Assembly: GCF_002161285.1 (NCBI RefSeq)
Contig: NZ_NFHH01000006.1
Span: 110,793-174,792 of the forward strand
From: Blautia sp. An81
GTDB lineage: Bacteria; Bacillota; Clostridia; Lachnospirales; Lachnospiraceae
Reading direction: 5' to 3'
DNA length: 64,000 nt
The position numbers and the translations under genes were made by a program. The notes under the pieces were generated by a model. That model searched no databases. It was not told the origin of the DNA and saw only the letters and a program-made list of their open reading frames with translations. Every line of letters starts with the position of its first letter. Position 1 is the first letter of the stretch. Positions 44,824 to 54,475 of the stretch are shown one piece after another.

Positions 44824-46983
44824 TTATAAATGCAGCACCCTTTCTCTGATTTCCTGGGTCCTTCCCTGGTTCCAGAACTGTGTTCCAATATAACCGCAGG
44901 TACGTCTTGCCACATTCAGGGTATCCTGATTCCGATTGCCGCAGTTGGGGCATTCCCACTCCAGCTTTCCGTCTTCATTGGTCACGATCTGGATTTCTCC
45001 GTCATAACCGCATTCCTGACAGTAATCGCTTTTTGTATTTAACTCTGCGTACATGATATTGTCGTAGATAAAACGGATCACCTGGAGCACTGCCGGAATA
45101 TTATCCTGCATATTCGGCACCTCCACATAGCTGATGGCGCCTCCTGTGGAAAGAGCCTGGAACTGAGCCTCAAATTTCAGTTTTGAAAAGGCATCGATTT
45201 CCTCGCTGACATGTACATGGTAGCTGTTGGTAATATAGTTCTTATCTGTCACTCCGGGAACAATGCCGAATCTCTTCTGAAGACATTTTGCAAATTTATA
45301 AGTAGTACTCTCAATAGGAGAACCGTAAATGCTGAATCCAATATTGGTCTCTTCTTTCCATTTCTCGCAGACTTCATTCATATGCTTCATGACCTGAAGG
45401 GCAAAAGGTGTTGCCTCCGGGTCTGTATGAGATTTTCCTGTCATGTATTTCACACATTCATACAGCCCTGCATACCCCAGAGAAATAGTAGAGTAACCTC
45501 CGTATAACAGCTTATCAATGGTCTCCCCTTTTTTCAGCCGGGCCAGGGCGCCATACTGCCAAAGGATAGGCGCTGCATCTGATAAGGTTCCTTTCAGACG
45601 GTTATGCCTGCACATCAAAGCCCGGTAGCAGAGGTCCAGTCTCTCGTCAAAAATCTTCCAGAATTTATCTTCATCGCCGCCGGAAGACAGAGCCACGTCC
45701 ACAAGGTTAATGGTGACAACTCCCTGATTAAAGCGTCCATAGAACTTATAGTTGCCCTCCTCATCTTTCCAGGGACTCAGGGCGCTTCTGCAGCCCATTA
45801 CCGGGAAGCAGTTTCCTTCCTTAAGCTCTTTCATCTTCTTCTCGGAAATATAATCCGGCACCAGACGTTTTGCCGTACATTTTGCAGCAAGCTCTGTAAG
45901 ATAGTAGTAAGGATCTCCTTCCTGGAGATTATCTTCTTCCAGAACATAGATCAGTTTCGGAAATGCCGGGGTCACCCAGACTCCCGCCTCATTCTTTACA
46001 CCTTTGTATCTCTGTTTCAGAGTTTCCTCTATGATCATTGCCAGGTCCTTTTTCTCGGCCTCTGTCTTTGCTTCGTTAAGATACATGAATACTGTAAGGA
46101 AGGGGGCCTGGCCGTTTGTTGTCATCAGTGTGATCACCTGGTATTCGATGGTCTGAACGCCCTTTGTAATCTCCTTTTTCAGCCGTCCCTCAACGATCTG
46201 ATTTAAAATATCATCTGAGTAGTCCACGCCGATGAGTTTCATTTCCTGAAGAACTTCTGTCCGGATCTTATCCCTGGATACCTGGACAAAAGGCGCCAGA
46301 TGTGTGAGAGAAATACTCTGTCCTCCATACTGGTTGCTGGCTACCTGAGCAATGATCTGTGTGGCAATGTTGCAGGCTGTTGAAAAGCTGTGGGGCTTCT
46401 CGATCATAGTGCCGCTGATCACCGTACCGTTCTGGAGCATGTCTTCCAGATTGACCAGGTCGCAGTTGTGCATATGCTGGGCGTAATAATCGGAATCGTG
46501 GAAATGAATGATCCCCTGATGGTCTGCCTCTACAATATCTTCCGGCAGCAGCATTCGCTGTGTCAGGTCCTTGCTGACTTCTCCTGCCATATAATCCCTC
46601 TGTACACTGTTGACTGTAGGATTTTTATTGGAATTTTCCTGCCGGACCTCCTCATTATTACATTCGATCAGTGAAAGGATCCGGTTGTCTGTGGTATTCG
46701 CCTTACGTACCAGAGAACGTTTATAACGGTATCTCACATACTGTCTGGCCAGCTCAAATGCCCCTGTAGCCATAATCTGATTTTCAACCATATCCTGGAT
46801 TTCTTCCACAGCCACTGCCCGGTTCAGCTTATTACATTTGAACTCCACAAATTCTGCAATGTCCTCAATCTGGGCGTCTGTCAGGCTTCTGGTCTCTGAT
46901 GAACTGTCTGCCTTCCTGACTGCCGCTTCGATTTTCTTTACGTCAAATGCTTCTTCCGAACCATTTCTCTTAATAATCTTCAT
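44824..46983 (-). CDS. nrdD: Anaerobic ribonucleoside-triphosphate reductase
   Basis: 719 residues from ATG 46983 (AAGGAG upstream). An ATP-cone is at the N-terminus (MKIIKRNGSEEAFDVKKIEA). The C-terminus has the zinc site CQECGY...CPNCGN and the glycyl radical motif RTCGYIGTQFWNQGR. Reduces NTPs to dNTPs without oxygen, fitting an anaerobe. A NrdR-like box lies upstream. Operon nrdDG. Confidence 0.97.
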   Translation of the reverse strand: MKIIKRNGSEEAFDVKKIEAAVRKADSSSETRSLTDAQIEDIAEFVEFKCNKLNRAVAVEEIQDMVENQIMATGAFELARQYVRYRYKRSLVRKANTTDNRILSLIECNNEEVRQENSNKNPTVNSVQRDYMAGEVSKDLTQRMLLPEDIVEADHQGIIHFHDSDYYAQHMHNCDLVNLEDMLQNGTVISGTMIEKPHSFSTACNIATQIIAQVASNQYGGQSISLTHLAPFVQVSRDKIRTEVLQEMKLIGVDYSDDILNQIVEGRLKKEITKGVQTIEYQVITLMTTNGQAPFLTVFMYLNEAKTEAEKKDLAMIIEETLKQRYKGVKNEAGVWVTPAFPKLIYVLEEDNLQEGDPYYYLTELAAKCTAKRLVPDYISEKKMKELKEGNCFPVMGCRSALSPWKDEEGNYKFYGRFNQGVVTINLVDVALSSGGDEDKFWKIFDERLDLCYRALMCRHNRLKGTLSDAAPILWQYGALARLKKGETIDKLLYGGYSTISLGYAGLYECVKYMTGKSHTDPEATPFALQVMKHMNEVCEKWKEETNIGFSIYGSPIESTTYKFAKCLQKRFGIVPGVTDKNYITNSYHVHVSEEIDAFSKLKFEAQFQALSTGGAISYVEVPNMQDNIPAVLQVIRFIYDNIMYAELNTKSDYCQECGYDGEIQIVTNEDGKLEWECPNCGNRNQDTLNVARRTCGYIGTQFWNQGRTQEIRERVLHL

Positions 46984-47057
46984 ATCTTTTTTCTCCTTGC
47001 TGTATCTATCTGAAATGACCTGGTTATACTTCATATATTGGTCCAAGGCCTATTCTA

Positions 47058-47073
47058 ATACAAAATATAGTAT
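47058..47073 (-). promoter_or_regulatory. Candidate NrdR box upstream of nrdD
   Basis: ATACTATATTTTGTAT on the minus strand agrees with the NrdR consensus (ACACWATATnTnGTGT) at 12 of 14 defined positions, about 75 bases before the nrdD ATG. A second box at the usual spacing is not clear. Confidence 0.4.
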
Positions 47074-47142
47074 AGCGCAATACCCAAAATACATTATCCT
47101 GTGTTTTTAAAAACTGTTCAGCTATGAGCTCAGACGCACAAA

Positions 47143-47193
47143 ACAGGCCTAAAACCTGTTCCGGAAAGCTCCGGCACCAGTTTCAGGCCTGCC
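47143..47193 (-). terminator. Terminator after the DUF4250 gene
   Basis: CAGGCCTAAAACCTG and CCAGTTTCAGGCCTG form a stem (with a TCCGGA core) followed by TTTTGTG on the minus strand. Confidence 0.55.
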
Positions 47194-47222
47194 CTTATTT
47201 TTTCCGTATTCTTCTGTATCTC

Positions 47223-47396
47223 TTATACAAACTGATTTCTGGCTCTGTCATACTCGTAGTCAATCCCCGCCAGCTTTGTCTTAATCTCTTCTGGATTCAG
47301 TCCTTTGTCCTCACACATAGAAGAAAAGGATGCATAGAAATCACGAAGCTGGGTATTTACATAGCTTAAAAGCATTACCGGATCCTTGGGTATCAT
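47223..47396 (-). CDS. DUF4250 domain-containing protein
   Basis: 57 residues: MIPKDPVMLLSYVNTQLRDF, then LNPEEIKTKLAGIDYEYDRA. This is the conserved DUF4250 pattern (N-terminal MIPxDPxMLLSxVNxxLRD). AAAGGAGG lies 7 bases before the ATG. Function unknown; widespread in Firmicutes. A terminator follows. Confidence 0.85.
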   Translation of the reverse strand: MIPKDPVMLLSYVNTQLRDFYASFSSMCEDKGLNPEEIKTKLAGIDYEYDRARNQFV

Positions 47397-47470
47397 GGTC
47401 TTCCTCCTTTAATCCCGGATATTCACTGGAGCCGTTTCAGTCTTCCAAAAGCCAACAGCCTCCTGAAGCA

Positions 47471-50077
47471 TCAATTCTCAGGAGTATCCTGAACAGATTC
47501 CCTGTGAGCCGTAAGCTGGCCGTTCTCCAGATCTATGATGATCCTGTCATCTGCTCTTACGTCTCCGGAAAGGATCAGTCTTGCAGTAAGAGTTTCCACA
47601 TACTTCTGTACATACCGTTTCAGAGGGCGGGCGCCGTAGACAGGGTCGTATCCGCCTTCAATAATATAATCTTTTGCGGCATTTGTCAATTCTATAGATA
47701 ATTCCTGGTCTCTCAGTCTCTTATTAAGATCTGCCATGAGCAGGTCTACGATACCGCCGATATTCTCTTTGGTAAGAGGCTTAAACATGATGATCTCATC
47801 TAGGCGGTTCAAAAATTCCGGACGGAAATGGGCCCGCAGGTCCTTCTCCACCATATCCCGGGCTTCCTGTCTGATCTCACCATTTTTCTCAATGCCCTCC
47901 AGCAGATAGGTAGAGCCAATATTAGAGGTCATAATAAGGATGGTATTCTTAAAGTCCACAGTCCTGCCCTGAGAATCTGTGATACGTCCATCATCCAGCA
48001 CCTGTAAAAGCACATTAAACACGTCAGGATGGGCCTTCTCGATCTCATCAAAAAGGACTACGGAGTAAGGTTTTCTTCTCACTGCTTCTGTAAGCTGTCC
48101 TCCCTCTTCGTATCCTACATATCCCGGAGGCGCTCCGATCAGTCTGGACACAGAATATTTCTCCATATATTCACTCATGTCGATGCGGACCATATTCTGC
48201 TCATCATCAAAAAGAGTAGCCGCCAAAGTCTTAGCCAGCTCTGTCTTACCAACGCCAGTAGGGCCAAGGAACAGGAAGGAACCGATAGGCTTGGTAGGAT
48301 CCTTAATGCCTGCCTTAGAACGGATAATGGCGTCTGTCACCTTAGAAACGCCCTCGTCCTGTCCGATTACACGTTTGTGAAGCTCATCTTCCAGATGAAG
48401 GATCTTGGTACGCTCTCCCTCAGTAAGTTTTGCCACAGGAATTCCCGTCCACCGGGAAATGATCCTGGCAATCTCATCTTCCGTCACGCTTTCGTGAACC
48501 AGAGACAGATCCTGGTTCTTTGCTTTTTCTTCCTCTATTTCCAACTGTTTCTGCAGCTTGGGCAGTTCTCCGTACTGAAGCCTTGCTGCCTCGTTCAGGT
48601 CATAGTCTCTCTGGGCTTTCTGGATCCGGTTATTCATATCTTCAATCTGCTCCCGCAGTTTCTGAAGATGCTCTACTGTAGTTTTCTCATTATCCCACTG
48701 AGCTTTCTGACTGTTAAACTGGTCCTTCAGTTCCGCCATTTCCTTCTGGAGCTCTACCAGCCGGTCCTGGCTGAGACGGTCATTTTCTTTCTTAAGAGCC
48801 GCCTCTTCGATCTCCATCTGCATGATCTTCCGACGCAGTTCATCCAGCTCTGCAGGCATGGAATCCAGTTCTGTCTTGATCAGGGCGCAGGCTTCATCTA
48901 CCAGGTCAATAGCCTTATCCGGCAGGAACCTGTCGGAAATATACCGGTCAGAAAGAGTAGCCGCAGCTACCAGGGCGCTGTCTGTGATTTTTACCCCATG
49001 GAAGACCTCATAACGTTCTTTCAGACCACGGAGAATGGAAATAGTATCCTCCACTGTAGGTTCGTCAACCATAACCGGCTGGAACCTTCTCTCCAGAGCA
49101 GCATCTTTTTCAATATATTTCCGGTATTCATCAAGAGTAGTCGCACCGATACAGTGAAGCTCTCCTCTTGCCAGCATAGGCTTCAGCATATTTCCCGCAT
49201 CCATGGCTCCGTCAGTCTTTCCGGCTCCTACGATCAGGTGGAGCTCATCAATAAACAGGATAATCTGGCCTTCGCTTTTCTTAACCTCTTCCAGAACGGC
49301 TTTCAGCCTTTCCTCAAACTCACCTCTGTACTTGGCTCCTGCCACCAGAGCCCCCATATCCAGAGCAAAGATTTTTTTATCTTTCAGTCCCTCAGGCACG
49401 TCTCCCTGGACAATCCTCTGAGCCAGACCCTCAACGGCTGCAGTTTTACCTACTCCTGGTTCACCGATGAGCACCGGGTTGTTCTTGGTCTTTCTGGAAA
49501 GGATCCGGATCACATTCCGGATCTCACTGTCCCGTCCGATTACCGGGTCCAGCTTCTGCTCTCTGGCTTTTTCCACCAGATCCTGTCCGTATTTATTCAA
49601 AGTGTCATAAGTGACCTCCGGGTTATCTGTAGTCACTCTCTGATTGCCTCTTACTGTACTTAAAGCCTGTAAAAACCGTTCCTTGGTAATCCCGTATTCC
49701 TGCCACAGTTTCTTCATAGAAGGACTGGGATTATCCAACAGAGCCAGAACCAGATGTTCTACAGAGACATATTCGTCTCCCATAGCTTTTGCCTCATCCT
49801 CTGCACTTACCAGGGCTTTATTCAAATACTGGCCGATATAGGGCTGTCCTCCTGAAACCTTTGTCCTGGCATTCAGAGCCTGTTCTACTCTTGTAAGAAA
49901 ATGTTCCTTCTGAATCTCCATTTTCTCAATAAGCTTTAATGTCAGACTGTCCTCCTGATGCAGAAGATTATAGAGCAGATGCTCCTGTTCAACCTCCTGA
50001 TTGCCAAACTCATATGCTGTCTTCTCCAAATCCTGAACAGCCTGAAGCGATTTCTGCGTGAATTTACTGATATTCAT
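47471..50077 (-). CDS. clpB: ATP-dependent disaggregase ClpB
   Basis: 868 residues from ATG 50077 (GGAGGGG upstream). Clp N-domain ([20 protein letters not shown]), AAA1 with Walker [21 protein letters not shown], the ClpB coiled-coil middle domain (about residues 400-520), AAA2 with [20 protein letters not shown], and a D2 small domain. Works with DnaK to dissolve aggregates after heat stress. Transcription is under a CIRCE site. Confidence 0.97.
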   Translation of the reverse strand: MNISKFTQKSLQAVQDLEKTAYEFGNQEVEQEHLLYNLLHQEDSLTLKLIEKMEIQKEHFLTRVEQALNARTKVSGGQPYIGQYLNKALVSAEDEAKAMGDEYVSVEHLVLALLDNPSPSMKKLWQEYGITKERFLQALSTVRGNQRVTTDNPEVTYDTLNKYGQDLVEKAREQKLDPVIGRDSEIRNVIRILSRKTKNNPVLIGEPGVGKTAAVEGLAQRIVQGDVPEGLKDKKIFALDMGALVAGAKYRGEFEERLKAVLEEVKKSEGQIILFIDELHLIVGAGKTDGAMDAGNMLKPMLARGELHCIGATTLDEYRKYIEKDAALERRFQPVMVDEPTVEDTISILRGLKERYEVFHGVKITDSALVAAATLSDRYISDRFLPDKAIDLVDEACALIKTELDSMPAELDELRRKIMQMEIEEAALKKENDRLSQDRLVELQKEMAELKDQFNSQKAQWDNEKTTVEHLQKLREQIEDMNNRIQKAQRDYDLNEAARLQYGELPKLQKQLEIEEEKAKNQDLSLVHESVTEDEIARIISRWTGIPVAKLTEGERTKILHLEDELHKRVIGQDEGVSKVTDAIIRSKAGIKDPTKPIGSFLFLGPTGVGKTELAKTLAATLFDDEQNMVRIDMSEYMEKYSVSRLIGAPPGYVGYEEGGQLTEAVRRKPYSVVLFDEIEKAHPDVFNVLLQVLDDGRITDSQGRTVDFKNTILIMTSNIGSTYLLEGIEKNGEIRQEARDMVEKDLRAHFRPEFLNRLDEIIMFKPLTKENIGGIVDLLMADLNKRLRDQELSIELTNAAKDYIIEGGYDPVYGARPLKRYVQKYVETLTARLILSGDVRADDRIIIDLENGQLTAHRESVQDTPEN

Positions 50078-50143
50078 ACAAATCCCCTCCATTGTCTTAT
50101 GAAATAGCCTGCTGTGCAGGCCTGGTTTTCTTGTTCTAGTGTT

Positions 50144-50186
50144 AATATAACACCTGTTGTTAGCAGTGTCAAGACTTGAGTGCTAA
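50144..50186 (-). promoter_or_regulatory. clpB promoter with CIRCE operator (HrcA-controlled)
   Basis: On the minus strand, TTAGCACTC (50186-50178), 9-base spacer, CACTGCTAA (50168-50160) is a CIRCE element with one degenerate arm (7 of 9 positions pair). TTGACA (50172-50167) lies across it and TATATT (50149-50144) is 17 bases downstream, so HrcA binding would block the -35. Confidence 0.85.
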
Positions 50187-50239
50187 TAATTTTTTGAAAA
50201 TTTCGAACTAAAATTTCGCCATCCTTTTTATATGCCAAA

Positions 50240-50276
50240 AGCCGGTCTAAACGGCTGTACTCCGTTTAAACCGGCT
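50240..50276 (-). terminator. Terminator of the alpha/beta hydrolase gene
   Basis: AGCCGGTCTAAACGG and CCGTTTAAACCGGCT form a near-perfect stem, with TTTT on the minus-strand 3' side (and TTTTTT on the plus side), 33 bases after the hydrolase stop. Confidence 0.75.
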
Positions 50277-50308
50277 CTCCTTTTTTCCAGGAAGTTGCTG
50301 AAATTCCT

Positions 50309-51061
50309 TTAAATGCCAATGAATTCCGTAATTACTTTGGCTGAAAGTTCTGCATTGGTTATAACTGACGGGTGTCCTCCAGTCTTAAAAATATGTACTC
50401 GCCCCTGCTGTACCTGCCGGCTCATTTCTGCGTATTCTTCCGGTAGATTTTTACGGCACATATCGTCCTCTAAGCTTCCCATAAAGAGAACAGGCATATG
50501 TAAAGTTTCTAAAGGTTTACAGAATAAAGGGCTTCTGTTTACTGCACATTCTATCAGTGCCTGTGTATTAAGGTCTACAACCCTTTCCCAATCTTCGCCC
50601 TGACACCATTCATAAAACTGCCTTGCATAGATATCTTGTTTCGCAGTTTCCCGTTCTTTTAATAAATTCACTGTAAAATCTTCATTTAAAGTTCTTCCAT
50701 CAAAACTATCGGCAATGACCTTATCTATAAGGTCGGGGCGCTTCAATGCCGTATTTACGGCAACCCATGCTCCGCCGCTTGTCCCCAAAAGATTTACTTT
50801 CTCAATCTTTAAGTATTCAATAAGTGCGATTACCTGTTCAGCCTCAGCAGTCCAGAGATTTTCCGGAAACCTGTCAACTCTGTCTGATTGCCCGTTTCCC
50901 AAAAAATCCAGCAGGATAACTCGATAGTTTTCCTGATACAGCGGTAATATAAACTCAAACATAAGAGAGGAAGCAGTATCTCCATGGAGCATAATAAGGG
51001 GTTTTCCCCCTCCAGCTTCCTTATAAAAAATCTTTTTTGACTGATAATAAAAATATGGCAT
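50309..51061 (-). CDS. Alpha/beta hydrolase
   Basis: 250 residues. Oxyanion region PLIMLHGDTASSLMFE, DFLGNGQSDRVDRF, nucleophile elbow NLLGTSGGAWVAVNTALKRP (Ser), and the likely catalytic Asp in PVLFMGSLEDDMC with His in FKTGGHPSVI. Substrate unknown (esterase/lipase-type). GGAGGG precedes the ATG. Single gene. Confidence 0.9.
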   Translation of the reverse strand: MPYFYYQSKKIFYKEAGGGKPLIMLHGDTASSLMFEFILPLYQENYRVILLDFLGNGQSDRVDRFPENLWTAEAEQVIALIEYLKIEKVNLLGTSGGAWVAVNTALKRPDLIDKVIADSFDGRTLNEDFTVNLLKERETAKQDIYARQFYEWCQGEDWERVVDLNTQALIECAVNRSPLFCKPLETLHMPVLFMGSLEDDMCRKNLPEEYAEMSRQVQQGRVHIFKTGGHPSVITNAELSAKVITEFIGI

Positions 51062-51177
51062 TCATAACCCTCCTAATCATTTCATCTTCTTAAATGATCA
51101 GCAAGGCGTAATAACAAAGGATACACCTTGCTATTACAATACTGTAAAGATACCCATACCTCATTTCTCCTTTCTGC

Positions 51178-51792
51178 TTACTCTATATCAATCAACTTAT
51201 CCTTATCATAATATTTTTCATCTTCTTCCGTAATCTCCCGGTAGACTTTACAGGGATTTCCAAAAGCAATCACATTGGCGGGAATGTCTTTTGTCACCAC
51301 GCTTCCGGCTCCGATAATGCTGTTCTCTCCTATAGTCACTCCCGGCATGACCATGGTGTTTGCCCCGATCCAGACGCCGCTTCCCACTTTAACCCTCTTA
51401 TTGTACTGTGCCTCTTTTGCCCGAAGTCTGGGGGATACGGGATGGGTGCCTGTACAGAGAACCACATTAGGTCCAATCATCACATGATCGCCGATTTCAA
51501 TAACTGCATCATCTACCAGCACCAGATTAAAATTGGCGTATACATGGTCGCCCATATATACATTCTTTCCTCCCCAGTTGGCGTAGAAAGGCGTTTCAAT
51601 ATAGCTGCTTTCTCCAATTTTGCCGAACATTTTTTTCAGAAGAGCTTTCTTTTCTTCTCCTTTGCTGGGTGGAAGATGGTTGTATTCAAATACCATATCC
51701 AGATACTTTCCCTGTTCTTTCATCAGCTCTTCATTGTCACAATAATACAGTTTTTCATGATGGATTCTGTATAAAGTTTCTTCTAAATTCAT
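51178..51792 (-). CDS. Maltose/galactoside-type O-acetyltransferase
   Basis: 204 residues from ATG 51792 (CAGGAGGT upstream); an upstream in-frame start would add 23 residues without RBS. Hexapeptide core IGPNVVLCTGTHPVSPRLRA (catalytic His), then IGANTMVMPGVTIGENSIIG and AFGNPCKVYREITEED. Belongs with LacA/Maa, which acetylate sugars. Cytosolic. Confidence 0.92.
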   Translation of the reverse strand: MNLEETLYRIHHEKLYYCDNEELMKEQGKYLDMVFEYNHLPPSKGEEKKALLKKMFGKIGESSYIETPFYANWGGKNVYMGDHVYANFNLVLVDDAVIEIGDHVMIGPNVVLCTGTHPVSPRLRAKEAQYNKRVKVGSGVWIGANTMVMPGVTIGENSIIGAGSVVTKDIPANVIAFGNPCKVYREITEEDEKYYDKDKLIDIE

Positions 51793-51898
51793 AGGACCTC
51801 CTGAAGCAAATACTCTCTCTGACATCAACATATCACATTTTTCTTTCATGCTCAAGTACAAGTCTCCATTATAGCCTCAAAGCTTCTTAAAGGCCCTC

Positions 51899-52630
51899 TC
51901 AATACTCTATTCCTGAAAGTCTTTCCATCTTTTCCTGAGCCAAATGATTGAACAGAGCAATGATCCTGCCTACTCCGATAACTGCCAAAACCGTACCAAT
52001 TCCCACGCCTATCAGTTGTCCCCGGAGGCTGAGTCCCAGAACAATCGTAATTGTAATATTAAAGAGATCAAAACAATTTTTAGTATATCCTACATTCTTA
52101 TGTATTATATCTGCAATAGCCTGAACAATACCGTCTCCGGGATTTGGAACCAGCCTCATATCCAGTGACAGGGCAGCTCCAATACCTGTAAAGATAATGG
52201 CCAGGAGCAGCACCAGAAACCGGATGACGATTTGTCCGCTATTTTCGGCGTTCGAGGAAAATTCCGGCAATATGGAGCCGAATATATTCAAAAATCTCGT
52301 AAAAATAAGGCTGAGAGGAATCTGCAGAATGTCCATAAATAAGATCAATTTTCTGTCTATTCTTTCTGCATTGGCCAGAGCTTTCTCTCCTCGCTTCATC
52401 TGTCTTCTTCCTTTGACACTGTGGAGAATAATCTCTGCTACAACAAAAATGCAGTAAAGTATCATAGTTATGTTGCCAAAATTAATATGGAAAATTGTAG
52501 AAATGCTGTAAGATACGGAAATAATAGGAGAAACTCCCAGTCCCGCTTTTGTATTCAAAGTCAATCCCATAGCCAGGATCAGCAAACCCAGTATATAGAA
52601 AAAGGTTCTGTAAAAAACTTGTTTCTTCAT
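51899..52630 (-). CDS. YczE/YitT-like integral membrane protein
   Basis: 243 residues with about six helices. N-terminal helix with GLGVSPIISVSYSIST, C-terminal VPNPGDGIVQAIADII and GVGIGTVLAVIGVGRIIALF match the YczE/DUF6198-type family common in Lachnospiraceae. Function unknown. AGAGAGAAAG precedes the ATG. Confidence 0.8.
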   Translation of the reverse strand: MKKQVFYRTFFYILGLLILAMGLTLNTKAGLGVSPIISVSYSISTIFHINFGNITMILYCIFVVAEIILHSVKGRRQMKRGEKALANAERIDRKLILFMDILQIPLSLIFTRFLNIFGSILPEFSSNAENSGQIVIRFLVLLLAIIFTGIGAALSLDMRLVPNPGDGIVQAIADIIHKNVGYTKNCFDLFNITITIVLGLSLRGQLIGVGIGTVLAVIGVGRIIALFNHLAQEKMERLSGIEY

Positions 52631-52746
52631 ATATCTTTCTCTCTGTTATAAAATTATCAATATAAATAATTATAGTACCAATTTCAGAGGATTTCAAGAA
52701 TTCCCAAGCCTGAGGTGCTGGACATTTCGCATCCCGCCCGGAGGGC

Positions 52747-52816
52747 TTTTTATTCTATAGGACAGTCCGGAGGACTTTCCTATAGAATAAAAAAGAATCC
52801 TGGTAATCCAGGATTC
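52747..52816 (-). terminator. Double hairpin/terminator after the first NlpC/P60 gene
   Basis: GAATCCTGG/CCAGGATTC (52795-52816) followed on the minus strand by TTTTTTATTC terminates the 52837-54177 gene. The next hairpin (52747-52794) is a nearly perfect 48-base palindrome with nested AGTCC/GGACT stem. Confidence 0.75.
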
Positions 52817-52836
52817 TTTATATATTCATATATCTT

Positions 52837-54177
52837 CTACTGAACAATTCTTCTGATAGCTATATAGGATCTGTACAGAGCGTTAGATGTATATTTGATT
52901 CCGCCCTGTGGATATGGAGCACTATTGGAAGCATGTACAATTCCGCCGTCTCCTGTCAGGATTGCCACATGTCCGGAATATACGATGATATCACCGGCCT
53001 GATGATCCTCCCAGCTTACACCTACACCAGAGTATGCCTGTGCATCGCTGGTACGAGGCAGGCTATAACCAAAGTGTGCAAATACCTGCTGTGTAAATCC
53101 AGAACAGTCAATACCGTTTGTCAGGCTGTTTCCTCCATATACATATGGATTTCCAATAAACTGGCTTGCATAAGCAACAACTGCTGCTCCTGTGGCACTG
53201 TCATAGGAAACATTGCTGTCAGAACTTGTATCTGTGCTCTCTGATGAACTCTCTGAAGAGCTTCCTGATGAAGCTGTGCTTCCTCCGCTGCTGCTTACAG
53301 AAGAATTTCCTGTATTTCCAGTTGCTCCTGTAGTAGATCCGCTGCTTGCATTTCCTGAGCTGCTGGAATTATTGTTTGAACTGCTGGTCTGTGCGGCCTG
53401 AGCTGCTGCCTGCTTTCTTGCTTCCTCTGCTGCCTTGGCTGCGGCTTCCTCTTCCTTCTGGATCTGCTGCAGTTCTGCATTCTGCTGTTCGATCAGGTTC
53501 TTATATTCCTGAGCCTGTGCCTTTACTGTAGCAATCTGGCTCTCGTAATCGCTGGCAGAAGCTTTCAGGTTTGCCATTTTTGTTTCCAGAGTATCCTGCT
53601 TGTCTTCCTGCTCTTTCTTGCTGTCTTCCAGTTCTGCCTTCTCTGTCATCAGCTGGTTCTCAAGATCCTGTACCTGCTGAACAACGGCTTTCATCTTTTC
53701 CAGAGCTTCTCTGTCATAATCATACATCTTACCGTTATTCTCAATCTTGGAGAGCATATCGGTAATACTCTCAGATTCAAGAAGAATCTGTGCCCAGGAA
53801 TCTGTTCCGCCGTTCTCGTACAGATACTGAATTCTCTTCTTCATGCTTTCGTACTGTTCATCACGGTCTGCCTCAGCTTCTTTTAAGTCTTCCTGAGTCT
53901 CCTTGATGTCAGCCTCTTTATCTGTAATCTCTTCCTTCAGCATATCAATCTGTGTCATAATTGTAACCAGTTCCTGCTGTGTGGAATTGATCTGTCCCAT
54001 TAATTCGTTCTTTTTGCTTTCAAGGCTGCTTACCTGACTCTCAGCCGCTGAAAGTTTACTCTGAGTTTCGGATTTCTGTGCCTGAATTTCCTGCTTTCTG
54101 CTGGAAGCTGCTACAGGTACCGCCTGTGTGGCTGCCATAGTAAAAACAAGAGCCAGACATAATAATCTTTTTTTCAT
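52837..54177 (-). CDS. NlpC/P60 peptidoglycan hydrolase with coiled coil (CwlO-like)
   Basis: 446 residues. Signal peptide MKKRLLCLALVFTMAATQAV, long coiled coil to about residue 250, a Ser/Asn/Gly-rich linker (about 255-325), and a C-terminal NlpC/P60 endopeptidase with catalytic Cys in NGIDCSGFTQQVFAHFGYSL and His in GDIIVYSGHVAILTGDGGIV. Secreted D,L-endopeptidase for cell-wall remodelling. The next gene upstream is a paralog. Confidence 0.93.
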   Translation of the reverse strand: MKKRLLCLALVFTMAATQAVPVAASSRKQEIQAQKSETQSKLSAAESQVSSLESKKNELMGQINSTQQELVTIMTQIDMLKEEITDKEADIKETQEDLKEAEADRDEQYESMKKRIQYLYENGGTDSWAQILLESESITDMLSKIENNGKMYDYDREALEKMKAVVQQVQDLENQLMTEKAELEDSKKEQEDKQDTLETKMANLKASASDYESQIATVKAQAQEYKNLIEQQNAELQQIQKEEEAAAKAAEEARKQAAAQAAQTSSSNNNSSSSGNASSGSTTGATGNTGNSSVSSSGGSTASSGSSSESSSESTDTSSDSNVSYDSATGAAVVAYASQFIGNPYVYGGNSLTNGIDCSGFTQQVFAHFGYSLPRTSDAQAYSGVGVSWEDHQAGDIIVYSGHVAILTGDGGIVHASNSAPYPQGGIKYTSNALYRSYIAIRRIVQ

Positions 54178-54395
54178 TACTCAATACCTCTCCATTATGT
54201 ATAAAAAATCTGTTTGTTATATTTTTGTAATAATTCCGCAATACTTTTTTCACTTCCTGTATATACTACCATATATTCTTCTGTATTTCAAGTCCTGAAG
54301 TCGTGTTTTTTAAATTTCTGTTACAAAATGAAATTTTCAGGTAATAAAAAATGCTATTTTTATAATATGTTACCAAAATATTTCTCCAACCAGAA

Positions 54396-54436
54396 AACCA
54401 CAGATAACATCCTTTTATCAGGTTTTATCTGTGGTT
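54396..54436 (-). terminator. Terminator after the second NlpC/P60 gene
   Basis: AACCACAGATAA (54396-54407) pairs with TTATCTGTGGTT (54425-54436), followed on the minus strand by TTTTCTGG. The rest of the 54178-54475 gap is AT-rich. Confidence 0.7.
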
Positions 54437-54475
54437 CTCCGTTTTATATTCTTCTATGAGTTTTTCTGTACTTTT

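Noticed and set aside
47074..47100. Second NrdR box upstream of nrdD
   Set aside because: The best match has only 10 of 14 positions and the spacing (24 bases start to start) is not the usual two to three helical turns.
47124..47369. Plus-strand ORF of 81 codons
   Set aside because: It is the antisense shadow of the DUF4250 gene, which has a strong RBS and conserved motif on the minus strand.
48029..49663. Long plus-strand ORF (544 codons) opposite clpB
   Set aside because: Antisense shadow of clpB; no RBS and no family resemblance.
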